DNA of 64,000 nucleotides from Acinetobacter sp. WCHAc010034 (GCF_001696615.3 NZ_CP032279.1:2666001-2730000); one strand, 5' to 3'; counted from the first letter of the stretch, positions 16,767 to 25,528 are shown. A program made the numbers and translations. Notes: generated from the letters alone by a model not told the origin.

Positions 16767-17924
16767 ATGCCGCGCCCGATTCAAGCCATTATCCACTTAA
16801 GCGCCTTGGCGCATAACCTGCAGGCTGCCAAGCGCAGCGCTGCCGGGTCGCAAGTGTATGCGGTGGTCAAAGCCAATGCTTACGGCCATGGCATAGAGCG
16901 GGTATATGACGCTTTCAAGCAGGCGGACGGCTTCGCCCTGCTGGATATCGCTGAAGCTGAGCGCCTGCGCGCGCTGGGCTGGCAGGGCGATATTCTGCTT
17001 TTAGAAGGCATTTTCTCGATGCAGGATCTGGCGGATTGCCAGCGCCTGCAGCTGAGCTTCAGCATTCACAGCGCTTGCCAGATTGAATGGCTGCGCCAGT
17101 ATCAGCACAGCCATCCTGAAGCGCAGTTCAATATTTTTGTCAAAATGAACTCCGGCATGAACCGCCTGGGCTTCACGCCTGAAGCTTACCGCAGCGCCTG
17201 GACAGAACTGCAGCAGCTGCGGATTGTCCGCAGCCTGACGCATATGATGCATTTTTCAGATGCGGACGGCGAGCGCTTCGGCGAATGCGGCATTCAGTAT
17301 CAATACACGCTATTTAAGCAGATCATTCAGGATTTTCCTGCGCCTGCTACTGTCAGCAACAGCGCGGCGATTTTGCGCCACAGCGCTGAACTGCAGTCGG
17401 ATATTGTCCGCAGCGGCATCATGCTGTACGGCAGTTCGCCGGACTATCCGGCGCACAGCATTCAGGACTGGCAGCTGCAGCCGGCCATGAGCCTGCGCAC
17501 GGAAATTATCGCCGTGCAGCAGCTGCAGGCCGGGCAAAGCGTGGGCTACGGCTCCAGCTTTGTCGCAGACCGGCCAATGCGCATCGGCATTGCGGCTTGT
17601 GGCTACGCCGACGGCTATCAGCGCACGTCGCCGACCGGAACGCCGGCGCTGGTCAATGGCCAGCGCACGCAGCTGATTGGCCGGGTCAGCATGGATATGC
17701 TGGCGGTTGACCTCAGCGCTGTGCCGGATGCGGATATCGGCGCGGAAGTGGTGCTGTGGGGCAAGTCGTCCTGCGGCGCGGCGCTGCCGGTTGATGAAGT
17801 CGCGCGCGCATCCGGCACAGTCGGCTATGAGCTGATGTGCGCGGTGACGCAGCGTGTGCAGTTCGCGATTGATCGCGCTGAATTTTCAGCGCCCTCCCAG
17901 CTTAAAAGTTTAGAAGAAACTTAA
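16767..17924 (+). CDS. dadX: Alanine racemase, catabolic type
   Basis: PLP enzyme interconverting L- and D-alanine. 385 aa, a little longer than the usual 360. PLP lysine Lys35 in VVKANAYGHG and the second catalytic base Tyr261 in SVGYGSSF; GRVSMDMLAVDL near 310. The position 41 bases after dadA marks it as the catabolic racemase (dadX) rather than the cell-wall alr, though the sequence alone does not decide this. ridA starts 20 bases after its stop. Confidence 0.92.
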   Translation: MPRPIQAIIHLSALAHNLQAAKRSAAGSQVYAVVKANAYGHGIERVYDAFKQADGFALLDIAEAERLRALGWQGDILLLEGIFSMQDLADCQRLQLSFSIHSACQIEWLRQYQHSHPEAQFNIFVKMNSGMNRLGFTPEAYRSAWTELQQLRIVRSLTHMMHFSDADGERFGECGIQYQYTLFKQIIQDFPAPATVSNSAAILRHSAELQSDIVRSGIMLYGSSPDYPAHSIQDWQLQPAMSLRTEIIAVQQLQAGQSVGYGSSFVADRPMRIGIAACGYADGYQRTSPTGTPALVNGQRTQLIGRVSMDMLAVDLSAVPDADIGAEVVLWGKSSCGAALPVDEVARASGTVGYELMCAVTQRVQFAIDRAEFSAPSQLKSLEET

Positions 17925-17944
17925 TTTTACAAGGAAGCATAACC

Positions 17945-18301
17945 ATGTCAGAGCAAATTCAAAGAATCAGCAGCAACGATTTCATGAGCGCTGTTACTGT
18001 CTTTAATCAGGTGATCTATCTTTCAGGCCAGGTGCCGAAAAACCCTGAAGCAGGCATTGAAGCGCAAACCAAAGACGTGCTGAAGACCATTGATGAGCTG
18101 CTGGCGCAGGCGGGCAGCGACAAAACCCGCATGCTGTCTGCGCAGCTGTTTCTGAAGAACCTTGCAGATTTTAAAACTGTGAATGCCATTTGGGCTGAAT
18201 GGCTGAAAGACAGTCCGAAGCCGGCGCGCGCTACGATTCAGGCCGAGCTGGTCAATCCGGACTGGCTGATTGAAATTGCAGTCACTGCTGCGCAGCCTTA
18301 G
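17945..18301 (+). CDS. RidA-family enamine/imine deaminase
   Basis: 118 aa, preceded by CAAGGAAG. RidA proteins hydrolyse reactive enamine/imine intermediates made by PLP enzymes and amino-acid oxidases. Family features: IYLSGQVPKNPEA, a central DVLKTIDELLAQAGS, KPARATIQAELVNPDWLIEI with the key Arg95 and Glu110. Its place in the dad operon fits removal of 2-iminopropionate released by DadA or side products of the racemase. Confidence 0.9.
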   Translation: MSEQIQRISSNDFMSAVTVFNQVIYLSGQVPKNPEAGIEAQTKDVLKTIDELLAQAGSDKTRMLSAQLFLKNLADFKTVNAIWAEWLKDSPKPARATIQAELVNPDWLIEIAVTAAQP

Positions 18302-18435
18302 GCCGCGCAGTTTTTGTATTGAATCTTCCATGCTTTTAACGGCAATTTGCGCTCAATAGGACATTGAGCCGCGCAGGCAGGCACTGGACACAGTGGCTGG
18401 CCGCGCCGTTGGAGGCATTAAATAAGGATATTAAA

Positions 18436-19866
18436 ATGAGCCAAACGCATCAAGATGACGTGCAATCGTCGCCTCATGAGCTGCAGCGCAAGCTGTCCAA
18501 CCGCCATTTGCAGCTGATCGCCATCGGCGGCGCCATTGGCACGGGCCTGTTTATGGGCTCAGGCAAAACCATTTCCCTTGCAGGGCCATCCATCCTGTTT
18601 ATTTACATGATTATTGGCCTGATGTTTTTCTTTTTAATGCGCGCGCTGGGCGAAATCCTGCTGTCCAACCTGCATTACAAATCCTTTATTGATATGGCGC
18701 ATGACCTGATTGGGCCGGGCGCCGGATACTATATCGGCTGGTCGTACTGGCTGGGCTGGATTCTGGTCGGCATTGCGGACTTGGCGGCCATTATCAACTA
18801 CCTCAGTTTCTGGCTGCCGCCGGATATGGCCTTTACTCCGATGGGGCAGGCCTTAATCAGCGCCGGCTGCGTGCTGTTTGTGCTGGGCCTGAACCTGCTG
18901 ACGGTCAAGCTGTTTGGCGAAATTGAATTCTGGTTTGCGCTGATCAAGATTTTAGCCATTTTAGGGCTGATTTTTATCGGCGGCTTTATGGTGTTCAATC
19001 ATTTCCATGCGCCGGACGGCACGGTTTCAGGCTTCAGCAATGTCTGGGCGCACGGCGGCATGTTCCCTAAAGGCCTCGATGGCTTCTTAGCCGGCTTCCA
19101 GATTGCGCTGTTCGCCTTTGTCGGCGTGGAGCTGCTGGGCACCATGGCGGCTGAAACCAAAGACCCTGAAAAGAACCTGCCTAAGGCGGTGAATGCGATT
19201 CCAACGCGCATTATCCTGTTCTATGTGCTGTCTTTGTTTGTGGTGATGTCGGTAACGCCGTGGGATAAAATTCCAGCGGATCAAAGCCCGTTTGTCTCGC
19301 TGTTCCTGCATGCCGGCATTCCGACTTCCGCCATCATTATGAATCTGGTGGTGCTGTCTTCGGTAATGTCTTCAATGAACAGCGGCGTATTCTCGACCAG
19401 CCGCATGCTGTTCGGCTTGGCGCGCGGCGGCCAGGCGCCTCAGGCATTGGCGCGTTTGTCCAAGCGCGCGGTTCCTGCGCAGGGCCTGATCTTCTCCTGC
19501 CTGTTCATTATGGCGGGCGCCGGCCTGCAGTACTTTGTGCCGAATACCGTGGAAGCCTTTACGCTGGCCAGCTCCCTGTGCGTGATTCTGTTCATCAGCA
19601 TCTGGGGCCTGATCATGGTGTGCTACCTGCGCTACCGCAAGCTTCAGCCGCAGAAGCATACGGATTCGACCTTTAAAATGCCGGGCGGCGTATGGATGAG
19701 CTATATTGTTCTGGCTTTCCTGCTGTTCGCGCTGGTTATTTTAAGCTTGGAGCCGGATACCTTGAAAGCGCTGAAAATCAGCCCGCTGTGGCTGGTGATT
19801 CTGGCGGTGACTTACCGGATGCTGTATCTGCCGAGGGTGAGAAAGCGCCAGCTGGAACAGCTGTAA
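18436..19866 (+). CDS. cycA: D-serine/D-alanine/glycine permease, CycA type
   Basis: APC-superfamily inner-membrane amino acid importer with about 12 membrane spans. The frame is open from a TTG at 18364, but ATG 18436 with AAGGAT upstream gives the proper N-terminus, 476 aa. The hydrophilic N-terminal LQRKLSNRHLQLIAIGG, then GTGLFMGSGKTISLAGPS, FAFVGVELLGTMAAETKDPEK and NSGVFSTSRMLFGLAR match E. coli CycA closely. Together with the racemase and DadA this makes a D-alanine uptake and use unit. Confidence 0.93.
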   Translation: MSQTHQDDVQSSPHELQRKLSNRHLQLIAIGGAIGTGLFMGSGKTISLAGPSILFIYMIIGLMFFFLMRALGEILLSNLHYKSFIDMAHDLIGPGAGYYIGWSYWLGWILVGIADLAAIINYLSFWLPPDMAFTPMGQALISAGCVLFVLGLNLLTVKLFGEIEFWFALIKILAILGLIFIGGFMVFNHFHAPDGTVSGFSNVWAHGGMFPKGLDGFLAGFQIALFAFVGVELLGTMAAETKDPEKNLPKAVNAIPTRIILFYVLSLFVVMSVTPWDKIPADQSPFVSLFLHAGIPTSAIIMNLVVLSSVMSSMNSGVFSTSRMLFGLARGGQAPQALARLSKRAVPAQGLIFSCLFIMAGAGLQYFVPNTVEAFTLASSLCVILFISIWGLIMVCYLRYRKLQPQKHTDSTFKMPGGVWMSYIVLAFLLFALVILSLEPDTLKALKISPLWLVILAVTYRMLYLPRVRKRQLEQL

Positions 19867-19883
19867 CTGCCCAATCCGCTTTT

Positions 19884-19913
19884 AAAAGCCCGCTTGCCTA
19901 AGCGGGCTTTTTT
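19884..19913 (+). terminator. Terminator after cycA
   Basis: 11-bp stem (19884-19894 with 19901-19911) of the form AAAAGCCCGCT/AGCGGGCTTTT, loop of six bases, T-run. Ends the dad operon. Confidence 0.92.
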
Positions 19914-20077
19914 ATGCGCGCAGTCCGGAAGGGCGCGCTTATTTGCCCAAACGGGATTTTTAAAATATGATGAAAATCAACAATTCAGCCTGCTGCCTGA
20001 AGCTGCGGCGATGATTTGAATATGAAAAGCCTGCATCGGCGGCATTCTTTAAAAACTTATAAATTAACAAGCGGTTT

Positions 20078-21184
20078 ATGCGAAATTATAAAATAGACGT
20101 TCTCCGCGGCATCTGCATTCTTCTGGTGCTGCTCCACCACTTCAATATTCCCTATAAGCTGCATGATACTTTTTTAGGCATGCAGGTTTTTGGCGAAAGC
20201 CTCAGCACGCTGCTTGCGCGCAATGGCAATTACGGCGTGACCATGTTTTTTGTCATTTCCGGTTTCCTGATTACCCGGCACACGCTGCAGAGAAGTGGCT
20301 CGCTGGCGCAGATCCGGCTGAAGGATTTTTATATCCGCCGTACCGCGCGGATTGTGCCGTGCCTGCTGCTGCTGGCAGCCATGGTCACAGCGCTTGGCGC
20401 CTTGGGCTTGAAGCCCTTTATCAATCAGGCGCCGAACGGCATGGAGGTGCCTTATGGCTTGACGCTGGCTGCGGCTTTCACCTTCTGGATGAATATCCTG
20501 ATTATTGAATACGGCTGGGTCAATTACGCGCTGGGCGTGCTGTGGTCCCTGTCGGTCGAAGAGGTATTTTATCTGGCATTTCCTGTGCTGTGTTTGGCGC
20601 TTGGCCGAGGCAAAGGTTTTATCATTTTCCTGCTCCTTGTTATTGGTTATGCGCCGTATTTCCGCGCCATGCATTTTGGCGAGGAAAGCGGCGCCTATCT
20701 GTATCACTATTTTTCCAGCTTTGACGGCATCGCCATCGGCTGCCTGACTGCTTTGGCAGCGCACAGGTTTCAGGGCGCAATGCCTCATCCGAAGCTGACG
20801 GCGGCTGCGGTTTCAGCCTTGATGGCGGCTTTATATCTTTATGCGCCGATTAAAGAGGTCAGCACTTGGGGCATCAGTGTTTTTGCCCTGCTTGCTGCGG
20901 TTTTAATTTTCTGTTTTGCGCAGGATGCAAAAATAGAAGCCAGTGCGCCATCGGCAAAAGCTTTGGCCTGGATTGGCCAGCGCAGCTATGAAATGTATTT
21001 GTTTCATTTAATTGTTCTGGGGCTGATGAAGGCCGCCTATTTCCCCAAAGAAACTCTGCCTGCCGAAAAGCTGATGCTGCTGCCGCTGTATTTTATTGCG
21101 GTGTTCATCTTAAGCTGGGCGGTTGAAAAATATTATTCAGCGCCGCTGAATCTGAAGATCCGCAGGAAATGGCTGAAGCCTTAA
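20078..21184 (+). CDS. Membrane acyltransferase family 3 (OafA/YrhL type)
   Basis: 368 aa, polytopic inner-membrane protein. The start YKIDVLRGICILLVLLHHF carries the family's Arg and paired His in the first membrane segment, followed by GNYGVTMFFVISGFLITRH, RRTARIVP, and LWSLSVEEVFYLAFP with the conserved SxE. Such enzymes add acetyl or other acyl groups to sugars of surface polysaccharides or lipids. The substrate cannot be told; no polysaccharide genes are nearby. Ends three bases after its last Pro codon at TAA. Confidence 0.88.
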   Translation: MRNYKIDVLRGICILLVLLHHFNIPYKLHDTFLGMQVFGESLSTLLARNGNYGVTMFFVISGFLITRHTLQRSGSLAQIRLKDFYIRRTARIVPCLLLLAAMVTALGALGLKPFINQAPNGMEVPYGLTLAAAFTFWMNILIIEYGWVNYALGVLWSLSVEEVFYLAFPVLCLALGRGKGFIIFLLLVIGYAPYFRAMHFGEESGAYLYHYFSSFDGIAIGCLTALAAHRFQGAMPHPKLTAAAVSALMAALYLYAPIKEVSTWGISVFALLAAVLIFCFAQDAKIEASAPSAKALAWIGQRSYEMYLFHLIVLGLMKAAYFPKETLPAEKLMLLPLYFIAVFILSWAVEKYYSAPLNLKIRRKWLKP

Positions 21185-21280
21185 AACGCTGCCTGCGCGC
21201 TGCTTGGCGTATTCTCAGCATTTTTGCCGCGCGCATGCTCTTGCCCTTTAGCAAAGAGCTGGAGGAATTAGCGGATATAA

Positions 21281-21309
21281 AAAAGCCCCGAATCAATCGG
21301 GGCTTTTAT
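21281..21309. terminator. Bidirectional terminator before hemJ end
   Basis: 11-bp stem AAAAGCCCCGA (21281-21291) with TCGGGGCTTTT (21297-21307), loop of five bases, A- and T-runs. It separates the acyltransferase from the convergent hemJ. Confidence 0.92.
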
Positions 21310-21319
21310 TGGGTGCTTT

Positions 21320-21772
21320 TTAGAAGCTTGGCTTCACCACCACCAGAATCACTACAGCCAGTAAAATCACCGTCGGCATTTCATTAAAGAAGCGCCAGAA
21401 CTTGTGCGACTTGTAGTGGGCGTTGCCAATCAATTTCTTGCGGTAATAGCCGCAGACAAAGTGGTAAATCACCAGCAGGCCAACCAGGCCGACCTTCAGA
21501 TAGAACCACAGCGCTTCATGGTAGTGGCGGGTGGCATCGCCCCAGTCCACCAGAAAATGCGCGCTGATCAGCGTTGCGATCATTGCCGGCCACATGATGC
21601 CGCGGTACAGCTTGCGTTCCATTACTTCAAAACGCTGATGGCTGACCGTGTCATCGCTCATGGCGTGGTAAACATAAAGCCGCGGCAGGTAAAACAGCGC
21701 TGCAAACCAGCACACCACGGCAATAATATGTAATGCTTTTACCCAGAGGAAAGCATCAGAAGGAGCATCCAT
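21320..21772 (-). CDS. hemJ: Protoporphyrinogen IX oxidase HemJ
   Basis: Membrane protein of 150 aa oxidising protoporphyrinogen IX, the second last step of haem synthesis; this type replaces HemG/HemY in Acinetobacter and cyanobacteria. Four membrane helices are visible. The conserved first helix LWVKALHIIAVVCWFAALFYLPRLYVYH (short parts: LWVKALHI, FYLPRLYVYH) holds the key His and Arg. Start ATG 21772, preceded by AGGGTGA; the TTG three bases earlier is less likely. It lies 23 bases after fabB on the same strand. Confidence 0.9.
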   Translation of the reverse strand: MDAPSDAFLWVKALHIIAVVCWFAALFYLPRLYVYHAMSDDTVSHQRFEVMERKLYRGIMWPAMIATLISAHFLVDWGDATRHYHEALWFYLKVGLVGLLVIYHFVCGYYRKKLIGNAHYKSHKFWRFFNEMPTVILLAVVILVVVKPSF

Positions 21773-21795
21773 CAAGTCACCCTAAAATGGGCGGC

Positions 21796-23025
21796 TTAGC
21801 CTTCCCATTTTTTGAAAATGAGGCAGGCGTTTACGCCGCCAAAACCGAAACTGTTACTCATCACAGTATTCAGTTTTGCGTCGCGTTTTTCAAGTACGAT
21901 GTCAAAGCCTTTCGCGCCTTCATCCAGCTCGGTCACGTTGATGTTCGGCGCAATAAAGTCATTCTGCATCATCAGAACCGAATAGATGGCTTCCTGCACG
22001 CCGGCGGCGCCTAAGCTGTGGCCTGTCATTGACTTGGTTGAGCTGAGCGGCGGCACTTGGCCTTCGCCGAAAGCGCGCTCCATGGCTTTCAGTTCTGTCA
22101 CGTCGCCCGCAGGGGTCGATGTGCCGTGGGTATTCACATAGTCAATGGTGTCTGCGCCATGCTGCTTGGCTTCTTCCAAAGCCATCAGGATGCAGCGTGT
22201 CGCACCTTCGCCCGATGGCGCAACCATGTCCGCGCCGTCAGAGTTGGCTGCGTAGCCCACTACTTCAGCTAAGATGTTCGCGCCGCGCGCCTGCGCATGC
22301 TCCAGAGACTCCAGCACCACAAAGCCGCCGCCGCCGGCGATCACAAAGCCGTCGCGGTCAGCAGAGTAAGGGCGTGACGCAGTTTCCGGCGTGTCATTGT
22401 ATTTAGAGCACAGTGCGCCCATGGCATCAAACAGCAGGCTTTGCGACCAGTGGTCTTCTTCGCCGCCGCCGGCCAGCATTAAGTCCTGCTTGCCCAATTG
22501 AATCAGGTTGTAGGCATAGCCGATTGCATCTGCAGACGTTGCGCAGGCGCTGGTGATGGTGTGCGCAATGCCCTGCATTTTAAAGGCAACGCCGACGTTG
22601 GCGGTAATGGTGTTGGACATGTTGCGCGGCACAAAAAACGGGCCGACTTTGCGCGCGCCTTTGGTGTCCAGCAGTTCTTTCATTTCCACCACAGAGGCGG
22701 TAGAGCCGCCGCCTGAACCGCCGGCAATGCCGTAGCGCGGGTTGCCGCCAATCTGTTCAGCGGTTAAGCCGGCATGCTCAACGGCGGCCAAGGCTGCGTT
22801 ATAGGCATACATGGCGCATACGCCCATAAAGCGCTTCAGGCGGCGGTCAATGCCGTCAAAGTCCTGTTCAGCGGCTGCGCTGACATGGCTTTTAAAATTC
22901 ATTTCCGCATAAATGGGGTTAAAACGTGTTCCTGAAATCCCGTTTTGCAAAGAGTGAGTGACATCTTCCAATGTATTACCAATGCATGAGTTAATGCCCA
23001 TGCCAGTGATTACAACACGTTTCAT
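21796..23025 (-). CDS. fabB: 3-oxoacyl-ACP synthase I
   Basis: Condensing enzyme of fatty acid elongation, needed in the unsaturated branch in many proteobacteria. 409 aa. Thiolase fold with the Cys-His-His triad of KAS I/II: Cys161 (TSACATSADAIG), His300 (NTHGTSTPAGD), His336 (MTGHSLGAAG). The start MKRVVITGMGINSCIGN is typical of FabB rather than FabF. It lies apart from fabD-fabG-acpP and without fabA next to it. Confidence 0.94.
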   Translation of the reverse strand: MKRVVITGMGINSCIGNTLEDVTHSLQNGISGTRFNPIYAEMNFKSHVSAAAEQDFDGIDRRLKRFMGVCAMYAYNAALAAVEHAGLTAEQIGGNPRYGIAGGSGGGSTASVVEMKELLDTKGARKVGPFFVPRNMSNTITANVGVAFKMQGIAHTITSACATSADAIGYAYNLIQLGKQDLMLAGGGEEDHWSQSLLFDAMGALCSKYNDTPETASRPYSADRDGFVIAGGGGFVVLESLEHAQARGANILAEVVGYAANSDGADMVAPSGEGATRCILMALEEAKQHGADTIDYVNTHGTSTPAGDVTELKAMERAFGEGQVPPLSSTKSMTGHSLGAAGVQEAIYSVLMMQNDFIAPNINVTELDEGAKGFDIVLEKRDAKLNTVMSNSFGFGGVNACLIFKKWEG

Positions 23026-23051
23026 CTACAGATCCCTTTTATGGCGTGGCT

Positions 23052-23097
23052 GAGCCGCCCCTGAACATGGTTGCCATGGACAGGCGGCGTGTGGCTC
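23052..23097 (-). other. Stem-loop in the 5' leader region of fabB
   Basis: Read on the minus strand, GAGCC and GGCTC close an outer stem, with inner pairs GCCGCC/GGCGGC, TG/CA and CATGG/CCATG around a CAA loop. It lies 26 bases upstream of the fabB start, so it would be in the mRNA leader if transcription starts beyond it. No T-run follows, so it is not a plain terminator. Confidence 0.5.
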
Positions 23098-23294
23098 AAG
23101 TTTTTGAATTGAGTTCATGATAGCAGAAAGATTTTTGAATTCTTATGGCAAATCCTATGCCTATTTAGGCTGGCGCGCACGGCGGCGCCTCCTGCGCGCG
23201 GGTTAACTAAAAGATACACAAAAATATTGAGATAAACGCAGACAGCACCTAGTATTTATCAATAATTTCAAGAATTGGAACAGCGGGGGAAAGA

Positions 23295-24821
23295 ATGGCG
23301 GATTCTAATAATAAGCATGCAGCGGGTTTCCTGTCAGATGCCTTTGGAGTGGCTAAAAAGCTCAGCACGGCAGGCGTGTCGCTGCTGAATCACGCTGCGC
23401 CGGATTCGGTCAGCAGGATTGCGCCCTCTGCAAATTATGCGCAGGCCATAGAAGGCGCTGCGCAGCCCCAGCGCATTTTTGCATCAAAAAGCTATGAGCA
23501 CCCGCAGCAGCTCCTGCGCGAGCATCTGCCGAATGTTTCGCGCCAGCTGCTGGGGCGCCACTACAGCAGGGTCAATAATGTGGCGCATTTTGTGTCGCCG
23601 CAGCTGTCAGAAAAAATTTCAGATTATTTATTCGAGCAGCTGAATCAGTTCAGCTCCAGCCTCAGCTCGGTGGATGACGTGCTGGATCAGGCCGGCGTGC
23701 GCGATCTGGAAGAGCTCACGCAGGATGCCGGCCGCTCCCGGCGCCTCAGCCAGGCTTTGGCGGAACAGAATAAATGGATTGCTTCGCTGCAGGGCGCGCT
23801 GACCGGGGCCACCGGCGCAGTGGGGGCGGCCATAGACATTCCGGCCTCGCTGGTCATGGCGCTGCGGGTGATCTATCAGGTTGGGCGCTCTTACGGCTTT
23901 GACCTGAGCAAGGAAAGCGATCAGGACATCGTGCAGCATATTTTCAAACAGATTGATTTGGGCCTGATTGCGGAAAAGCAGGCGGTGCTGATGGCTCTGA
24001 AAACCCTTTCCAGCACCATTCAGAGCAGCGATCTCAGCCAGCTGCAGCAGATGCTGGGTTCAGGCAATGACACCGAAATGCTGAAAAAGTACTTAATGGA
24101 TGAAAACGGGCAGTATAAATGGCCGTGGCTGAATCAGCTGCCGAAAGTTTCTGTGCTGGACAAGCTGGCCAAGCTGACGCCGTTCGCCAGCGCAGGTGTA
24201 GGCGCTGTGTACAGCTGGCGCCTGGTGGATGAAGCCAATCAGAAGGCGCAGCAGGTGTTTTCGCATGCGCGCGAATATTTAATTCAGCATGCGGATCTGC
24301 AGCTGCCGCCGCTGGCTGCCTATGAAAAGTCTTTAGAGCTGCTGGCGCAGGCTGGGCCGAAGCTGCTGGAATCCATCAAGTCCATTGAAAGCAGCCTGAA
24401 AGAGCCGGTGCTGGATCAGCCGATTGAAATTTCCGGCAATCAGAATATCAGCCAGGTCAAAGTGCTGAAGAAATCTCATGCGGCTCCGGCCAGCACGGAA
24501 GAAAAAACCGCGCAAGTCGCTGATGAGCTGAATGCCTTGGCGAAAAAGGAAGTCGCGCCCAGCGCTGCCGTGCCGCCGCAGCAGCCCGCTTTAGCGGCGG
24601 CTGAAGATGGCTTTCCCGATAATGATTTTCTCGAGGAAGGCTTTTCCGATGGCAGTTTTGCCGGCAGCGGGCTTGCGGCGGGTGAGCTTGCAGGCAATGA
24701 TGCGGCAGCGCTGAATGACGCGCCAGCCGCAGCTGCCGAAGCGGGGCAGGCCGCTGAGCCGCCTAAAAAGCCGGCTAGGAAAAGAGTTACAAAAAAACCG
24801 GCGAATGATGCGCAGAAATAA
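23295..24821 (+). CDS. EcsC-family protein
   Basis: 508 aa, ATG 23295. A middle region (about residues 165-350) resembles the EcsC family: GALTGATGAVGAAIDIPASL, VIYQVGRSYGFDLS and KLTPFASAGVGAVYSW, with two glycine-rich amphipathic or weakly hydrophobic segments. EcsC is a poorly understood protein first seen beside the Bacillus ABC exporter Ecs. The last 120 residues are rich in Ala, Pro, Glu and Gly with a short acidic/Phe repeat (DGFPDNDFLEEGFSDGSF), and the end is basic (KKPARKRVTKKPAND). Function unknown. No partner genes are nearby; the rpsL promoter follows. Confidence 0.7.
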   Translation: MADSNNKHAAGFLSDAFGVAKKLSTAGVSLLNHAAPDSVSRIAPSANYAQAIEGAAQPQRIFASKSYEHPQQLLREHLPNVSRQLLGRHYSRVNNVAHFVSPQLSEKISDYLFEQLNQFSSSLSSVDDVLDQAGVRDLEELTQDAGRSRRLSQALAEQNKWIASLQGALTGATGAVGAAIDIPASLVMALRVIYQVGRSYGFDLSKESDQDIVQHIFKQIDLGLIAEKQAVLMALKTLSSTIQSSDLSQLQQMLGSGNDTEMLKKYLMDENGQYKWPWLNQLPKVSVLDKLAKLTPFASAGVGAVYSWRLVDEANQKAQQVFSHAREYLIQHADLQLPPLAAYEKSLELLAQAGPKLLESIKSIESSLKEPVLDQPIEISGNQNISQVKVLKKSHAAPASTEEKTAQVADELNALAKKEVAPSAAVPPQQPALAAAEDGFPDNDFLEEGFSDGSFAGSGLAAGELAGNDAAALNDAPAAAAEAGQAAEPPKKPARKRVTKKPANDAQK

Positions 24822-24889
24822 GCTGCTTATTCATGAGAAAAACTCCGGTTAAAACTTGATCCGCTCAAGATTTGGCGCTGTGCTGAATC

Positions 24890-24918
24890 TTGACCATTTT
24901 TGCATCCTGAATTACAAT
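24890..24918 (+). promoter_or_regulatory. Sigma-70 promoter of the str operon
   Basis: TTGACC (24890-24895), exactly 17 bases, TACAAT (24913-24918). Predicted start near 24925, about 53 bases before the rpsL ATG. Confidence 0.75.
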
Positions 24919-24923
24919 TGCAT

Positions 24924-24957
24924 GCCCTCAAAAAGCAGTATGTTTTTGGGGCTTTTT
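24924..24957 (+). terminator. Terminator-like hairpin in the rpsL leader
   Basis: GCCCTCAAAAA (24924-24934) pairs with TTTTTGGGGC (24943-24952), with one bulge, followed by TTTTT. It begins at the predicted transcription start. It may be the terminator of the EcsC gene, an attenuator, or a protective 5' stem. Confidence 0.55.
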
Positions 24958-24977
24958 ATTAACGGGAGAATTGCCAA

Positions 24978-25352
24978 ATGGCAACAACAAATCAGTTGAT
25001 CCGCAAGGGTCGTACGACTTTAGTTGAAAAATCTAAAGTTCCTGCGTTGAAGGCTTGTCCGCAGCGTCGTGGTGTTTGTACACGTGTTTACACAACTACA
25101 CCTAAAAAACCTAACTCAGCAATGCGTAAAGTTTGCCGTGTGCGCTTAACTTCAGGTTTTGAAGTTTCCAGCTACATCGGCGGTGAAGGCCATAACCTGC
25201 AAGAGCACAGTGTTGTTCTTATCCGCGGCGGCCGTGTTAAAGACTTACCGGGTGTACGTTACCACACCGTTCGCGGTTCTTTAGACTGTGCTGGCGTTAA
25301 AGACCGTAACCAGTCACGTTCTAAATACGGTACTAAGCGTCCTAAGAAGTAA
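24978..25352 (+). CDS. rpsL: 30S ribosomal protein S12
   Basis: 124 aa, the decoding-centre protein. Begins [12 protein letters not shown] and contains [12 protein letters not shown] (Lys43) and [18 protein letters not shown] (Lys88). Both lysines, the classical positions of streptomycin-resistance mutations, are of the normal, sensitive type. Preceded by GGGAG. First gene of rpsL-rpsG-fusA-tuf, with the codon choice of highly expressed genes (CGT, GTT, AAA). Confidence 0.98.
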   Translation: MATTNQLIRKGRTTLVEKSKVPALKACPQRRGVCTRVYTTTPKKPNSAMRKVCRVRLTSGFEVSSYIGGEGHNLQEHSVVLIRGGRVKDLPGVRYHTVRGSLDCAGVKDRNQSRSKYGTKRPKK

Positions 25353-25456
25353 TTTTTAAGAAATAGCTTCTTAAGACTGCATACCGCAATCCTTTATCGT
25401 CTCGCTTGTCTGATTTCTGCATTAATTTTGTGAAATTCAAGCGACGTGTAGTAAGG

Positions 25457-25492
25457 CCAGCGAAAGCGCACGACACTTTGCGCTACTGCTGG
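25457..25492 (+). ncRNA. Structured RNA element between rpsL and rpsG
   Basis: Two nested stems: CCAGC (25457-25461) with GCTGG (25488-25492) and AGCGCA (25465-25470) with TGCGCT (25479-25484), separated by a symmetric 3+3 internal loop (GAA/ACT) and closed by an 8-base loop. In E. coli S7 represses its own operon by binding the rpsL-rpsG intercistronic RNA; this is in the same place, 36 bases before the rpsG start. The S7-binding role is inferred from position. Confidence 0.55.
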
Positions 25493-25528
25493 ATTAACCT
25501 GAAGTGTCATATATATAGGTAGTTTAAA

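Noticed and set aside
21169..21387. 72-codon frame overlapping the acyltransferase end
   Set aside because: It runs through the bidirectional terminator at 21281-21309 and has no ribosome site.
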